From Lateolabrax maculatus (Eukaryota; Chordata; Actinopteri; Acropomatiformes; Lateolabracidae): a stretch of 64,000 bases of DNA. The DNA lies in contig CM062214.1 in assembly GCA_031216445.1 (NCBI GenBank), positions 19,707,001 to 19,771,000 of the forward strand, read 5' to 3'. The stretch's first letter is position 1. Each line of letters opens with the position of its first letter. The position numbers were made by a program, and so were the translations under genes. Positions 49,301 through 57,987 of this stretch are shown piece by piece. Below the pieces are notes generated by a model. The model saw nothing but the letters and a program-made list of their open reading frames with translations, did no database searches and was not told where the DNA came from.

Positions 49301-51225
49301 AGATCAACATCAAGTGCTTTACTGTGTGTACGTGTCTGTTTCTCCGTCACCGAGTCAATGATTAGCCGTGTGAATGTGGGAAGTCATGTTTATTAATGCT
49401 GGAGCAAACCATTCACATTCTAACTGACACTCATTAACTCCATTTCGATTAATGAGTAACTGATTAACATGAACCATTCTGAACATGAACCACCAGTGGC
49501 TCACTGAGAAGGAAGGGGGTAGGTAAGCTGAGAGAGAAAGAGAGAACCATAATTGCTGTCTAATCTTTGATGGATGGGTGAATGGATTCCCCTGCATGCT
49601 GTTGAATGCTTTAGAATAACAAACAGTAGAATACACAGGCAGGCACAGGCATCCTGGCACACCATTTTGGACAAACTACACGGTTCTTATCATGCACAAC
49701 ATGGGTTTATCTCATAAACCTTTGTCAGCTAGTTTTGATTATTTTTGTTTGTTTTTCACAAGAGGTTTAACACTGGGTAGTAAACACTAATACAGTATAT
49801 AAGCTTATAAAACCTACATAAATATAACCTAAATATCTGAATTTTGTTTCTCCACCTGATGTGGCTATGTAGGGCATATAAACGACTTGTGTCTTTTTAA
49901 ATCACATGTTTATATAATGATTATATAAACTTCCCTAACTTCTAAGAGGGAGGGAAAAAAAATGTTACATCAAATTTGCATGCAATTCAGCGTGTAAATC
50001 CACTAATGGTCTGTAAGCAACATCCATTTGAGGTGTGAAAATGCTTTCCCTTCTCTGTGCATATCTTTGATCATGGAGGAACAGTAGTGCATGAAAGGCT
50101 GAACACATTTTGAGCGAGTCAGTTGCAGGCCTATATACAGCCAATTTCTGCTTACTTAATTGCATTCCTGCTATGATACTGTGAAAGTAGGGAGTGTCTT
50201 TTTCTGCACCATAAACACTCACATATATACTCACCAGTATACACGGTAGAGAATAACAGAAACAGTACTGGAAGAAAAACGGTTCACTGCAGTTAATTAA
50301 TGTGTTGTAAAACAATAGAGTAGCCACTGCTTCTAATAGTAATAAAAACAATCATCCTCAGTGATAAATGGTCACACACAGGCAAATCAGTTATATAAAC
50401 ATGGACATCAATCAATCATGTAATAATTTGCTAACAATATTTTGCTCTACCTGTGATTCACCCAATACAACCCAGGGCTTGACCCTGAGGAAGACCAGAA
50501 ACTACCTGAGGTGTTATGCGCATGAATCTAAATCCATTGATAAGTCTGAGGTACTATTAGGTTATCTGTATGTAAGTACATTTTGATGTAAGCCCAATTT
50601 ACTCATAATGAATATGGCTCCATGAGAATTAGCATGGCTATCCACTATATAAATCTTTCTAAGCACTAAAGAAATATTTTGAGTAAGCGACATCCATCTA
50701 ATTAACATTTCAGTGCAGTCACTATAGTGAGAAATTGTCTGTGCTGTGATTGTACTTTTTTTGTGCAGTCCCACTCTTTTTCCCAGACAAGGTTTTTCTT
50801 TAGGCTGCAACATCCTTTGCAGTCCCTAAACCTGCTCTCCTCTGCTTTGCAGAATGGAGCAGTTTATAAGGACATTGAACTTCTGCAGTCATTCCTGCTG
50901 AGTTCCATATAAAGCCATTTAATATGTTAGTGATTTAATATACACTTTGCTGCTTTGTGATGAACTTATTGCTCCTGTCACCACTGGGAGATTCAAGGCC
51001 TGGAGCCAGCCATCAATCTAGGCAGGAAGACTGGGCTTCACTCTGGCAGGCACCCCCAGTAGCTCTCCCCACAGAGGCCTCACTCACAATATACATTTCT
51101 GGCTCATAAAGCAGCAAGCCAAATAACAGTCTCCTCTGGAAAATGAAATAAATCCATTTGTCTTTATTTGGCTTGGTGTGACTGAATGTCTTTTGAGTCT
51201 TTGGGTGAAGATGTCTTTGAAAATC

Positions 51226-51281
<56 letters not shown>

Positions 51282-53012
51282 ATGTGGGGGAGTGATATGA
51301 ACACTTTGATGCATATGTGTATGTGTGCCTCACATCCATCAGAATATAATTTCTCATCAGTACCACAGCACACTTGCTCTGACATTTTGACTCTGGAGTG
51401 GAACACGTGCACGCACAAACACACATGGGTGTCTACTGCATATTTAACACTCAGCAGGTCATACTGTCATTTGAGGTTTGCTTTGCACAAGGACACTAAC
51501 TCAAGACTAACCCAAACTTTAAAGCTGCTTTGAAGGGGACTGTTTCTTATCTTGTCCCTGCTTCTGAACTTCCGCTTTCTTCTCTCTCTACCATTAAAGG
51601 GGATAGAGACACTTTTTACCATGCACTAGAGAATCAAAAAAGAGAAAAATGTAACTAACAACTTAGAATTAACTATTAAAAACTTTTATGGTTTTACCAA
51701 ATTAGGAAAACTTTTTCCTTATCCCATTAGAGCTCATCCATATACAGACATTAACACCAAAAAAACATGCTTAGGGGTAAAAACTGCAATCAACTGCAAT
51801 AATCAAATATAACTGCCATCACATGCCTCACACCTATGCATGATTACATATGTTTGGGCACGGTCAAGCTTCTTTTGTTCTTTTGTAACACATGCTTGTA
51901 TGTGTGCACATTCCTGTTGAAATAACATATCTGTGTCTGTGTGTTCATTAAAAGGGCACAAACAGACAGAGATCTCCATCTGTGATACTGATGAACATTT
52001 AGTCAGGCTTAGGTCAAATAGTGATTACAAATGAATGTTTATCTAACAATGATAATGTGAGGAAATGTTTTTAATGCAGCATCACAAGTGGAGTATTGGT
52101 AGTTTGTAAGTACACTACTGTGGCTTTTTAAACTTCATACTATGTACTAAATTATCCAATGTGGCCAGCCCCACCCTCCCGGCACTTAAACGTGCCATAA
52201 AAGGATTTGCAGCCACTGTTTAAACGAATTGTTGTACATTAACATTAGCCACTTTACTTTTTCCACTGCCTCTCCACTTTCCCTTTTTCTATCACTTTTC
52301 CTCTCGTTTGCTCTGCATATCTAACTGCACCCAGTTGCACTGAATGTGCTGCATGTGAAGCACTACCTGCACACCATCCCACTGAATGGACTGACTGGGC
52401 ATGTGAATGAGTGATTTGGCTGGGTGGCTGCCTGCTTGCCTAACTACCGCCTGCAGTGAGTAAGTGAGTGAGAGAGAGAGAGCGAGAGCGTAAGTGTGTG
52501 TGTGTGTGTGTGTGTGTGTCTGCATCTCTGGGGGCTCCTGTGATGACGCACATAGTGACGGGGGGAATGCTGGGGGTGGAGACGGGGCGGGGAGGGGGGC
52601 TGAAGGAAGGAGGGGAGGCGCAGTCGACTTGCTAAGCTCTTTGTTTCTTCTGCACCTCGACTTGCCACGCCAGTGCTCGCACACTCCCTTCTTTCACAGG
52701 GGATCACACTGCTGTGGGTACAGTATGGTGCAGTACAGTACATCATGTGCATGTTTGTGTGTGTGTGTGTGTGCTGATCACGCAAAAGATATCACCTACA
52801 CTTGAGTTTAAAGAGGTGTACCTTCACATCAGATCATTTTAAATGCACAAAAACACACGTTCAATTGCATGCACACACTTAGAAATCAAATGTGGGACGT
52901 GTGTGTGTGTGTGTGTGCATTTATATATAAGTGCACGCAAGTGAACAAAAGCAATCATGAAGATATAGTGTAAAAGTTACTTGATAATTAACAATTTGGG
53001 AAGACAATATGC

Positions 53013-53064
<52 letters not shown>

Positions 53065-55422
53065 AGTTCCAGTGCTTTATTCAAGGCCATGTTACTTATG
53101 GAAATGTACTCAGTGTTCAGAGGAAGGTGTTAACATGTGCGCTGGACTCAATGAAGCTCTTTGTCCATCTCTCCCACCCTCCTCCATTCAACCTCACTCC
53201 GACTCCATACCCCCTTTTCTCTCCCTCTTTCTTGTTGGAGTTTAAACCCTGACCACATGTCCTCTCTCTGTGTGTGCTGTCTTGCAGACTACCCGACGTG
53301 TGGGTGAATGAAACGGAGCGATCTCAACTGAAGACCAAAGTGGTGCACTTATCCCAGTTACCGCAGGACACAGCCATGCTGCTAGACCCAAACATCTATA
53401 GGTGTGTGTATGTGTTTGTGTGTGATGACACCAATGGCCTATTTGTGCCCATGTGTAAATATTATCTAATCCTCAGTAGGATTAATTGTGTGAAATATTT
53501 CAGTGCCACAAGAAAGTGTTTGAAAGTGCCAGCCTTTGCTGTCCACACCTGTGCGCGTGTGCAGCATCCTTAACACTTTGTTCCACAAGGTGGCACCAAC
53601 TCCTGACTTCTTCTTTGTTTTGTCTGTGTGAGTGTGTGATGAGGCAAACATTGTACACTGTACAACCTGATCAAGCATGTCAGTGATTATGTATAAGCTT
53701 CCCAGCTGATTAATATGAAAACAAAAGATTTATTTGAATAAGTGATGCAGTCAAAATCACATTGTGAAAAACAATTAATGTAACTCCACAGCCTATCTTT
53801 TCTTCATGTGCACCACATTCCACTAAATATTAGCCATGATATTATTCGAATCCCGTGCAGCTCTGCCAGACTTAGTACACTCATCACCAAGATGAAAAAA
53901 CAAGGTTAGCTTTATGGTACACCATAAAAGGCTGAAAATGCAACCTGAAAGAGGAACAATGTGCCTAAAATAACATAGTGGTCATCTTACCGGAGATATA
54001 TGGCTCACAAGTGTGCTGATCAGCACACAGGCTGGCTGATTTTAATTAGACCTGAAGGCTCAGTAACTGCAGGGGCTGCTGCTGGACTCTGGTTTCATAG
54101 TTGAATATAACCATCAGCACTCAGCCAGTTCATGTCAAGGTTGTCCTATTGCATGAAATCCCTAAACAAATGAGGTGGTTGGTGCCTGTGGCAGTAAATA
54201 TAGTAGGGTGTTTGAGCCCCTGTCCATGTGTATGGGCAGAAAGAGACTGACATAGTGGTAGTTTAGGGTTATATTATTTCAACAATGTTTCTATGTTCAT
54301 ACTGGACTAAAATCATCTCAAACACAAGATCACATTGTATTATTTTTATTTATATATAAGAAAACAATACATACATACAATGGTCTCACAAACCTTTTTT
54401 CTGTCCTTTCAGAGCACTTCCTCAGAAGCGGCTGAAGCGCAGGTAAGCTGAAACAGTGCATCGATTGTGTGTATGTGTTAGATATAAATAGAAATCTAAT
54501 TTATTGATATACACTTGTTCATTTAGATATGGATTCTACACACACAGACCCATTGTTTGTTTGGCTGAACCACAGTTCCGTTGTAGCTCACAGCCAACAA
54601 TTAGAATCGTGTTAATCAACTACAAGTGCACAAGTTGTTTGACCCAGTTATTGGTGCCAACAAATTAAACAACAAATGAACAATACAGGATTTAAAGTGA
54701 TTACTGAACAAAAAGTTACAGAACCTCACACATAATATTGTTTAGACAAGTTATACTATTCTGTATGGCAACCACATACACACACTACAAGAATAGAATA
54801 AGTATATTGCTAAGAATAACTATTGGATTTGAACAACAGAAGTTTAAATTTATTTCTTGCATACAAATGACTGAATTAATAACTTCTTGAGGAAATTAAA
54901 TCAAGGGATTTTGCCTTTGGGTTATTTTTATTTCTGGCACCTTACTCTTGCCACATGTCTATGCTATATTATCACACACATTTAAAATGTCCATATTATT
55001 TTTACCATAATTTAAATCAAATGATGCTGAGGCCTTGACGCCATGGTAATAATGATGGCTCTCCTGAGGTGAAACAGCCTGGTAGATGATTACCTATTAC
55101 TCAGAGTTTCACAGTTCCTATGTGCCATGAAGCCTGCTAATTAGGAAACAGGGCATTTGGAGACACGACCCTTAGCATTCCCTAGTCTCGCTCAAACATG
55201 AGGTCATATTTGGATGTTGTTCATTATTCCATTAATTGACCTCAATAGTTCAATGTAGCAAAAGCTCTAAAATACACGGTGTATTGTGTCTGCAAAGGAA
55301 ACCAGCTCAATGTCTGAACATCCAGGATGAAGCCCATTTCTCTGTAATCTCTCTCATGACACACTGAGAACAACTCATGCTCTTCTCTGTCTCTTTCTCC
55401 TGTCTTTGTGCTCAGCCTGTAA
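34517..55422 (+). CDS. aebp2: aebp2: zinc-finger accessory subunit of PRC2 (9 coding exons)
   Basis: Nine exons join to one frame of 461 residues, against about 517 for the human long form. Order: an acidic Ala/Glu/Asp-rich N-terminus (1-178) ending SRMDSED; the Ser-rich block STVSSGRSTPAMMNGQ; three C2H2 fingers (CCWDLC...HIRGIH, CLWKGC...HMLTH, CVVGGC...HVPSH); a basic segment (NKRKKLKNKRRCSLP); [29 protein letters not shown]; and a C-terminal region (LPDVWVNETER, LDPNIYR, PQKRLKR). Family knowledge: AEBP2 binds SUZ12, RBBP4 and nucleosomes and stimulates H3K27 methylation by EZH2 in the nucleus. The start ATG has a good context (GAAATGG). The protein ends ...KRSL, shorter than the human form I remember. 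Confidence 0.96.
35053..35922 (+). other. aebp2: aebp2 intron 1
   Basis: 870 bp, AT-rich after the first 100 bases. In mammals a shorter AEBP2 transcript begins downstream of the long exon 1; I see no CpG-rich second promoter here, so a fish short form is not supported by the sequence alone. Confidence 0.6.
35923..36133 (+). CDS. aebp2: aebp2 coding exon 2: Ser-rich linker and zinc finger 1
   Basis: 211 nt, acceptor TTTCTCTCAG, donor GGG|GTCAGT. Encodes SISSTLMELESTVSSGRSTP, AMMNGQSSASSSG and finger 1: C-x4-C (CCWDLC) with H-x4-H (HIRGIH). STVSSGRSTPAMMNGQ is strongly conserved with human. The next intron is 1.1 kb with nothing recognised. Confidence 0.96.
37233..37340 (+). CDS. aebp2: aebp2 coding exon 3: zinc finger 2
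   Basis: 108 nt, phase 0, acceptor CATCCCGCAG, donor AAG|GTAAAA. Encodes [20 protein letters not shown] then WLQRHMLTHSGDKPFK. As far as I can recall it is identical to human. The finger is C-x4-C...H-x3-H with a long spacer. The next intron is 338 bp. Confidence 0.97.
37679..37865 (+). CDS. aebp2: aebp2 coding exon 4: zinc finger 3 and basic segment
   Basis: 187 nt, acceptor CTTCTGCAG, donor CTAC|GTACGT. Encodes CVVGGCNASFASQGGLARHV then PSHFSQQSSSKMSSQAK and KAGLNKRKKLKNKRRCSL. I chose the donor at 37866 rather than GCAG|GTGCTC at 37855 because only it restores the human SLPRPHDFF reading. The basic stretch is the nucleosome/DNA-binding and nuclear-localisation region. Confidence 0.93.
37866..39764 (+). 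other. aebp2: aebp2 intron 4
   Basis: 1.9 kb of AT-rich sequence. No repeat family, exon or RNA gene recognised. Confidence 0.6.
39765..39889 (+). CDS. aebp2: aebp2 coding exon 5: RPHDFFDAQ exon
   Basis: 125 nt, acceptor CCCCTCCAG, donor ACG|GTGAGT. Encodes [20 protein letters not shown] then LNLATHIESVGNGHSVVFHS and T. It belongs to the C-terminal part that in mammals contacts SUZ12 and RBBP4. Confidence 0.96.
42278..42600 (+). other. GC-richer intronic patch with 146-codon open frame
   Basis: This stretch of aebp2 intron 5 is richer in GC than its surroundings and carries an open frame to 42718. A purine-rich run precedes it (about 42166-42275). The translated sequence shows no domain or known motif. 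No clean pair of splice sites in an AEBP2-compatible phase was found, so it is probably not an exon. Confidence 0.25.
43277..43352. repeat. (AT)38 microsatellite
   Basis: Uninterrupted 76-bp AT run, self-complementary and able to form a hairpin or cruciform. The reading frames across it (YIYIYI) are artefacts. Confidence 0.97.
43521..44090. mobile_element. MITE with about 40-bp terminal inverted repeats
   Basis: The left end reads GTGCGTTTACATGCCCTATA then GTAACCTGGTTACTGTAAA. The right end on the - strand reads GTGTGTTTACATGCAATTAA then GTAACCAGGTTACAATC. An inner palindrome GTAACCTGGTTAC is present at both ends. TGA lies near each outer edge and could be a 3-bp target duplication, which would suggest a PIF/Harbinger-like origin; this is not certain. 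No transposase. Confidence 0.75.
44119..44412. mobile_element. hAT-type MITE with 8-bp target-site duplication
   Basis: Left end AGTGGTGGAAAGTAAAAGTA, with CTCAAGTACTGTACTTAAGT inside; right end GATCTGAGTACTTATTTCAC then CCCTG, the inverted counterpart. Flanking octamers ATAACATC (44111-44118) and ATGACATC (44413-44420) agree at 7 of 8 positions, the duplication size of hAT elements. I recognise this as a very abundant percomorph MITE. Confidence 0.88.
46464..46531 (+). CDS. aebp2: aebp2 coding exon 6
   Basis: 68 nt, acceptor GTCTCTGCAG, donor ACAT|GTGAGT. Encodes VLARRKEGSGKVKVLLHWTP then ED. It corresponds to the human RKEDSGKIKLLLHWMPEDI stretch. Confidence 0.95.
48061..48229 (+). repeat. 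Purine-rich (GA) tract
   Basis: About 170 bp in which nearly all bases on the + strand are A or G, with only scattered T and very few C. Imperfect GAAGA/GGAGA units. Such tracts can adopt triplex structures. Confidence 0.75.
51227..51278. repeat. (TG)26 microsatellite
   Basis: Perfect 52-bp TG run in aebp2 intron 6, followed by CGCATGTG. Probably highly polymorphic. Confidence 0.97.
52495..52519. repeat. (TG)12 microsatellite next to a GA run
   Basis: A 25-bp TG run preceded by AGTGAGTGAGAGAGAGAGAG, a compound microsatellite, just before a GC-rich patch. Confidence 0.95.
52530..52690 (+). promoter_or_regulatory. GC-rich patch with CRE-like sites in aebp2 intron 6
   Basis: This short stretch has much higher GC than the rest of the intron. 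It contains GATGACGCAC, AGTGACGGGG and the G-runs GGGGCGGGGAGGGGGG, which resemble CREB/ATF and Sp1 sites and could form a quadruplex. It might be an internal enhancer or promoter. No known AEBP2 alternative start is recalled here. Confidence 0.3.
53015..53063. repeat. (TG)24 microsatellite upstream of aebp2 exon 7
   Basis: A 49-bp TG run ending 224 bases before the exon 7 acceptor. Part of a cluster of four TG runs in 570 bp (52495-53063). Confidence 0.97.
53288..53401 (+). CDS. aebp2: aebp2 coding exon 7: LPDVWVNETER exon
   Basis: 114 nt, acceptor GTCTTGCAG, donor ATAG|GTGTGT. Encodes LPDVWVNETERSQLKTKVVH then LSQLPQDTAMLLDPNIYR. Nearly identical to human AEBP2. The donor GTGTGTGTA is weak and reading through it stays open for more than 50 codons. 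The next intron (53402-54412) has nothing recognised. Confidence 0.96.
54413..54442 (+). CDS. aebp2: aebp2 coding exon 8: 30-nt micro-exon PQKRLKR
   Basis: 30 nt between acceptor GTCCTTTCAG and donor GCAG|GTAAGC. Encodes ALPQKRLKR, matching human TMPQKRLKR. Basic, conserved C-terminal motif. In the human protein I recall the frame continuing TLIRKVFNLYLSKQ; that sequence is not found after this exon. The next intron (54443-55415) contains no matching exon. Confidence 0.92.
55416..55422 (+). CDS. aebp2: aebp2 last coding segment: Ser-Leu-stop
   Basis: Acceptor TCTTTGTGCTCAG. Phase from exon 8 gives AGC CTG TAA, so the protein ends KRSL. Only seven coding bases, then 3'UTR. The pyrimidine-rich acceptor (CTCTGTCTCTTTCTCCTG upstream) is strong. 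A longer alternative C-terminus could exist in another exon not recognised here. Confidence 0.8.
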
Positions 55423-56355
55423 GGAGTCATCTGTGGACTTGATACTTAAGGGGAAATGCTTGTTCATAGGAGGTTTATCTATAAATTGGATGGGACGCTC
55501 TTCATCTGTCTCTGCTGAACGTGGGGAGTGAAGTGGCGATAAAAGGAAGGGAAACTTGGCTATGCTGCAGTTATCCTTTTTTCCCCTCTTCAGTTTTGTA
55601 TATCTGAAATGACTGTTGTAGCCAAGTGTGGTGTAAAATGGGACTAACAATTTTACAAGTTTGTGTTTTATCAAAAACTTAAATGAATGTTTTTTTTTTA
55701 ACAAGCTCCAAACTGAAAATGTTCTTATTACCCAATGGTGTAAAAAAAAAAAAATGTTTTGTGTAACCTTGTCAGAAAATACAGCATATTTTATAACTGT
55801 TTTGTGTAAAATATTTATGCAGATTTTTAACTTATTTTTATACCATGAAAATGCTGGTGTACTGTGGATTTTTGTGAAGGTTTTGAATAGAACCGTATTT
55901 ACTGTGATAATCTATGTTACCTGTCACTTGTAGGGATATTTGGAAATTTCTAGTTGTAATTACGTTGTACATGACAGAAGTCTTAACAGATTATCCTATT
56001 TATACTTACTGAATGCAGTACTTCTACCTGTGTGTATGACAATATCATGTCAGACTTGTATTCCATGCAATGCAAACTGTTACAGGAGCAATAACTCAGT
56101 AGTTAAGGACACTACCGTGTAGCTCTTAGTCTTACCCAGACAGTACAGCATATAAATGACTGACATTCAGCACACACTTAAAGTGTAAATCACACCAATC
56201 ACAAACAATACGACTATTCATCAAATTTATCATAGTTGTTATGATAAGTTTACATTATTACTTTTTTATTGTTAAAGGAAGGTGTCTTTTCTACTGTATG
56301 TTGTCCCTGTTGGAAATGGAATTCTGTGTTTGTAATAAAATGGGGGAAACAACAG
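55423..56355 (+). other. aebp2: aebp2 3' untranslated region
   Basis: AT-rich sequence without conserved coding content after the TAA. A canonical AATAAA at 56334-56339 is the first good poly(A) signal. A longer 3'UTR is possible, since AEBP2 mRNAs in mammals are long. Confidence 0.6.
56334..56339 (+). terminator. aebp2: Candidate aebp2 poly(A) signal
   Basis: AATAAA preceded by TGTGTTTG and followed by TGGGGG and, after 20-40 bases, GATGTTG...GTTGTTTGT. Placement fits cleavage near 56355. Confidence 0.5.
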
Positions 56356-57546
56356 ATGTTGACAAAGGCAAGTTGTTTGTACAGATGAGGATGCAAGGTG
56401 TTGAAATGTCAGAAAGGAGCAATGCGTCCATTGTGGTATGAATGAGTTCCTTATGTGTGCGTTGGAAGGATTGGCTGGGTTATTTGGCGTCCATTAGCAG
56501 AGCAGCTTTGGGAGCATGCTGTGGAGGAGCTAATGACTGGGCCAGCAGGGCAGAACCCCTGCCGGCCTCAGCTGTTAGTGAACATGCCTGCAGAGAAAAC
56601 TGAGTTCAGGGAGAGGTCCTCTACGATATGGCCGTCCTGCTCTTCAGTGTCTCATGCACTTTACACACTCACACATACACAATTCATGGGGATCTAGGAC
56701 TCCAGCGTGTGATATAATGAGGCCTTCAGGTGTTGTTCCATTCTTTTCTGGTGGAAAGCAAGTTTTTTGGTACCCTGTTGTTTTTGTGTGCTTGTTTTAT
56801 GTCTTTCTCTCATCTGCAATGGTCTGTGGCAGCTCATGGAACAGTTTTGTGGCAAATGGATAAGAAATGAGTCCAACATATGCAGGCAACACATTTTGGG
56901 GGTCATTACAATAACACCACCATCAACTTGACTTACATTACAGTAAATTGTGAACCTTTTCATGTGTCAACAACAATCTTTTTTTCACTTATTTTTGGAT
57001 CAAGGAAAGTAAACATTTCAATTTCAGCTATTTTCATTTTTATTATATTTATAAATTATTATTTTTCTTCTTGTCCAAAGTTAAAATTGATCCAGACTTC
57101 ATAGCGTCATATTTGAAAACGTTTTTAATACTTGTAATACGTCATACTCAAAGCAAAATAATGTATCAGTGAAAAATGTATAACCAATACATGAGCCATA
57201 ATGATAAAAAAATAAAAAGTTGGGTGTCAATGCAGACCCAACAAGCCGTTTAGCAGCACCATTATGTAAAGTTTTTAAACCCTTTTCCATATTACTATAT
57301 TTTTAACTGTGTTATACTTAGTTGCTTGGGTCGGGTTAATTTAAATCATTCAGTCTATAGTCAAAAATGTGTTTCCATCCCACGAAGTGGATGTTCTGTT
57401 ATATTGGTTCAGTCAGATTTTGTTTTAGTTTGAAGATGCAAACACATTAAGACTTGACTGCAAAGTTCAAAGAAATAGTTTGAAATTTAAAGGTTATAGT
57501 TAGTCCCAATTATCCTATTTTGCTTCAAATTGCATATAACACTCAC

Positions 57547-57987
57547 TTATTTTTGCTTTTGGTTTGATAAGTAGAGTGGAGGACTTATCACACTATCACA
57601 GATTTGAAGCCATCGGTCAACAGGAAGTTCTCCAATACTGTCGAGATTAGAGTGCACAAATGATTTGCAATTATTCAGTCGCTCATGAGTCATAGGTCTA
57701 TTCAACTGTCTAGCACTATCAGTTTCTTGTAGCAGTGAGTAAATAACATTACACAGTTCTGTCGGCAACACTGAACTAATTAATTGCAGACCATTTGTCT
57801 GTGACATAGTTGGAGTTGAGGTTACAAAGACAAAGTTGAAAATGATTGTTACTCTAAAATCACTTATTAGCTCTGCTGAGGAGGTTATGGTTCTGGTTTG
57901 CCTGTTTTTCAGCAGGATTAAGGAAAAATGACTGGCCTGATGTGTTGTGAAACCAGTGTCTGTGGCAAAGTGAAAGGTTTGTTGCAA
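57547..57987 (-). other. 146-codon open frame of unknown nature
   Basis: A continuous minus-strand frame in otherwise AT-rich DNA where frames are usually under 100 codons. The translation is not low-complexity and contains TNGLQLISSVLPTELC and RPMTHERLNNCKSF. The ERLNN stretch faintly resembles the dimerisation end of hAT transposases, but nothing around it confirms this. No promoter, splice sites or poly(A) signal support it as a gene. It may be a transposon relic or chance. Confidence 0.2.

Larger units (their letters stand above)
46532..53287 (+). other. aebp2: aebp2 intron 6 (6.8 kb), microsatellite-rich
   Basis: Contains a purine-rich tract at 48061-48229 and more diffuse purine-rich DNA to 48735. 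TG repeats occur at 51227-51278, 52495-52519, 52755-52773, 52900-52917 and 53015-53063. A GC-rich patch lies at 52530-52690. The remaining sequence shows no exon or RNA gene. The many open frames within it are TG/CA artefacts. Confidence 0.7.

Noticed and set aside
51013..53252. Several Cys-Val or His-Thr repeat proteins
   Set aside because: They are translations of TG/CA microsatellites in an intron.
56880..57104. RKVNIS stretch as the missing longer AEBP2 tail
   Set aside because: Similarity to the human RKVFNLYLSK tail is limited to a few residues, and no acceptor in the right phase precedes it.
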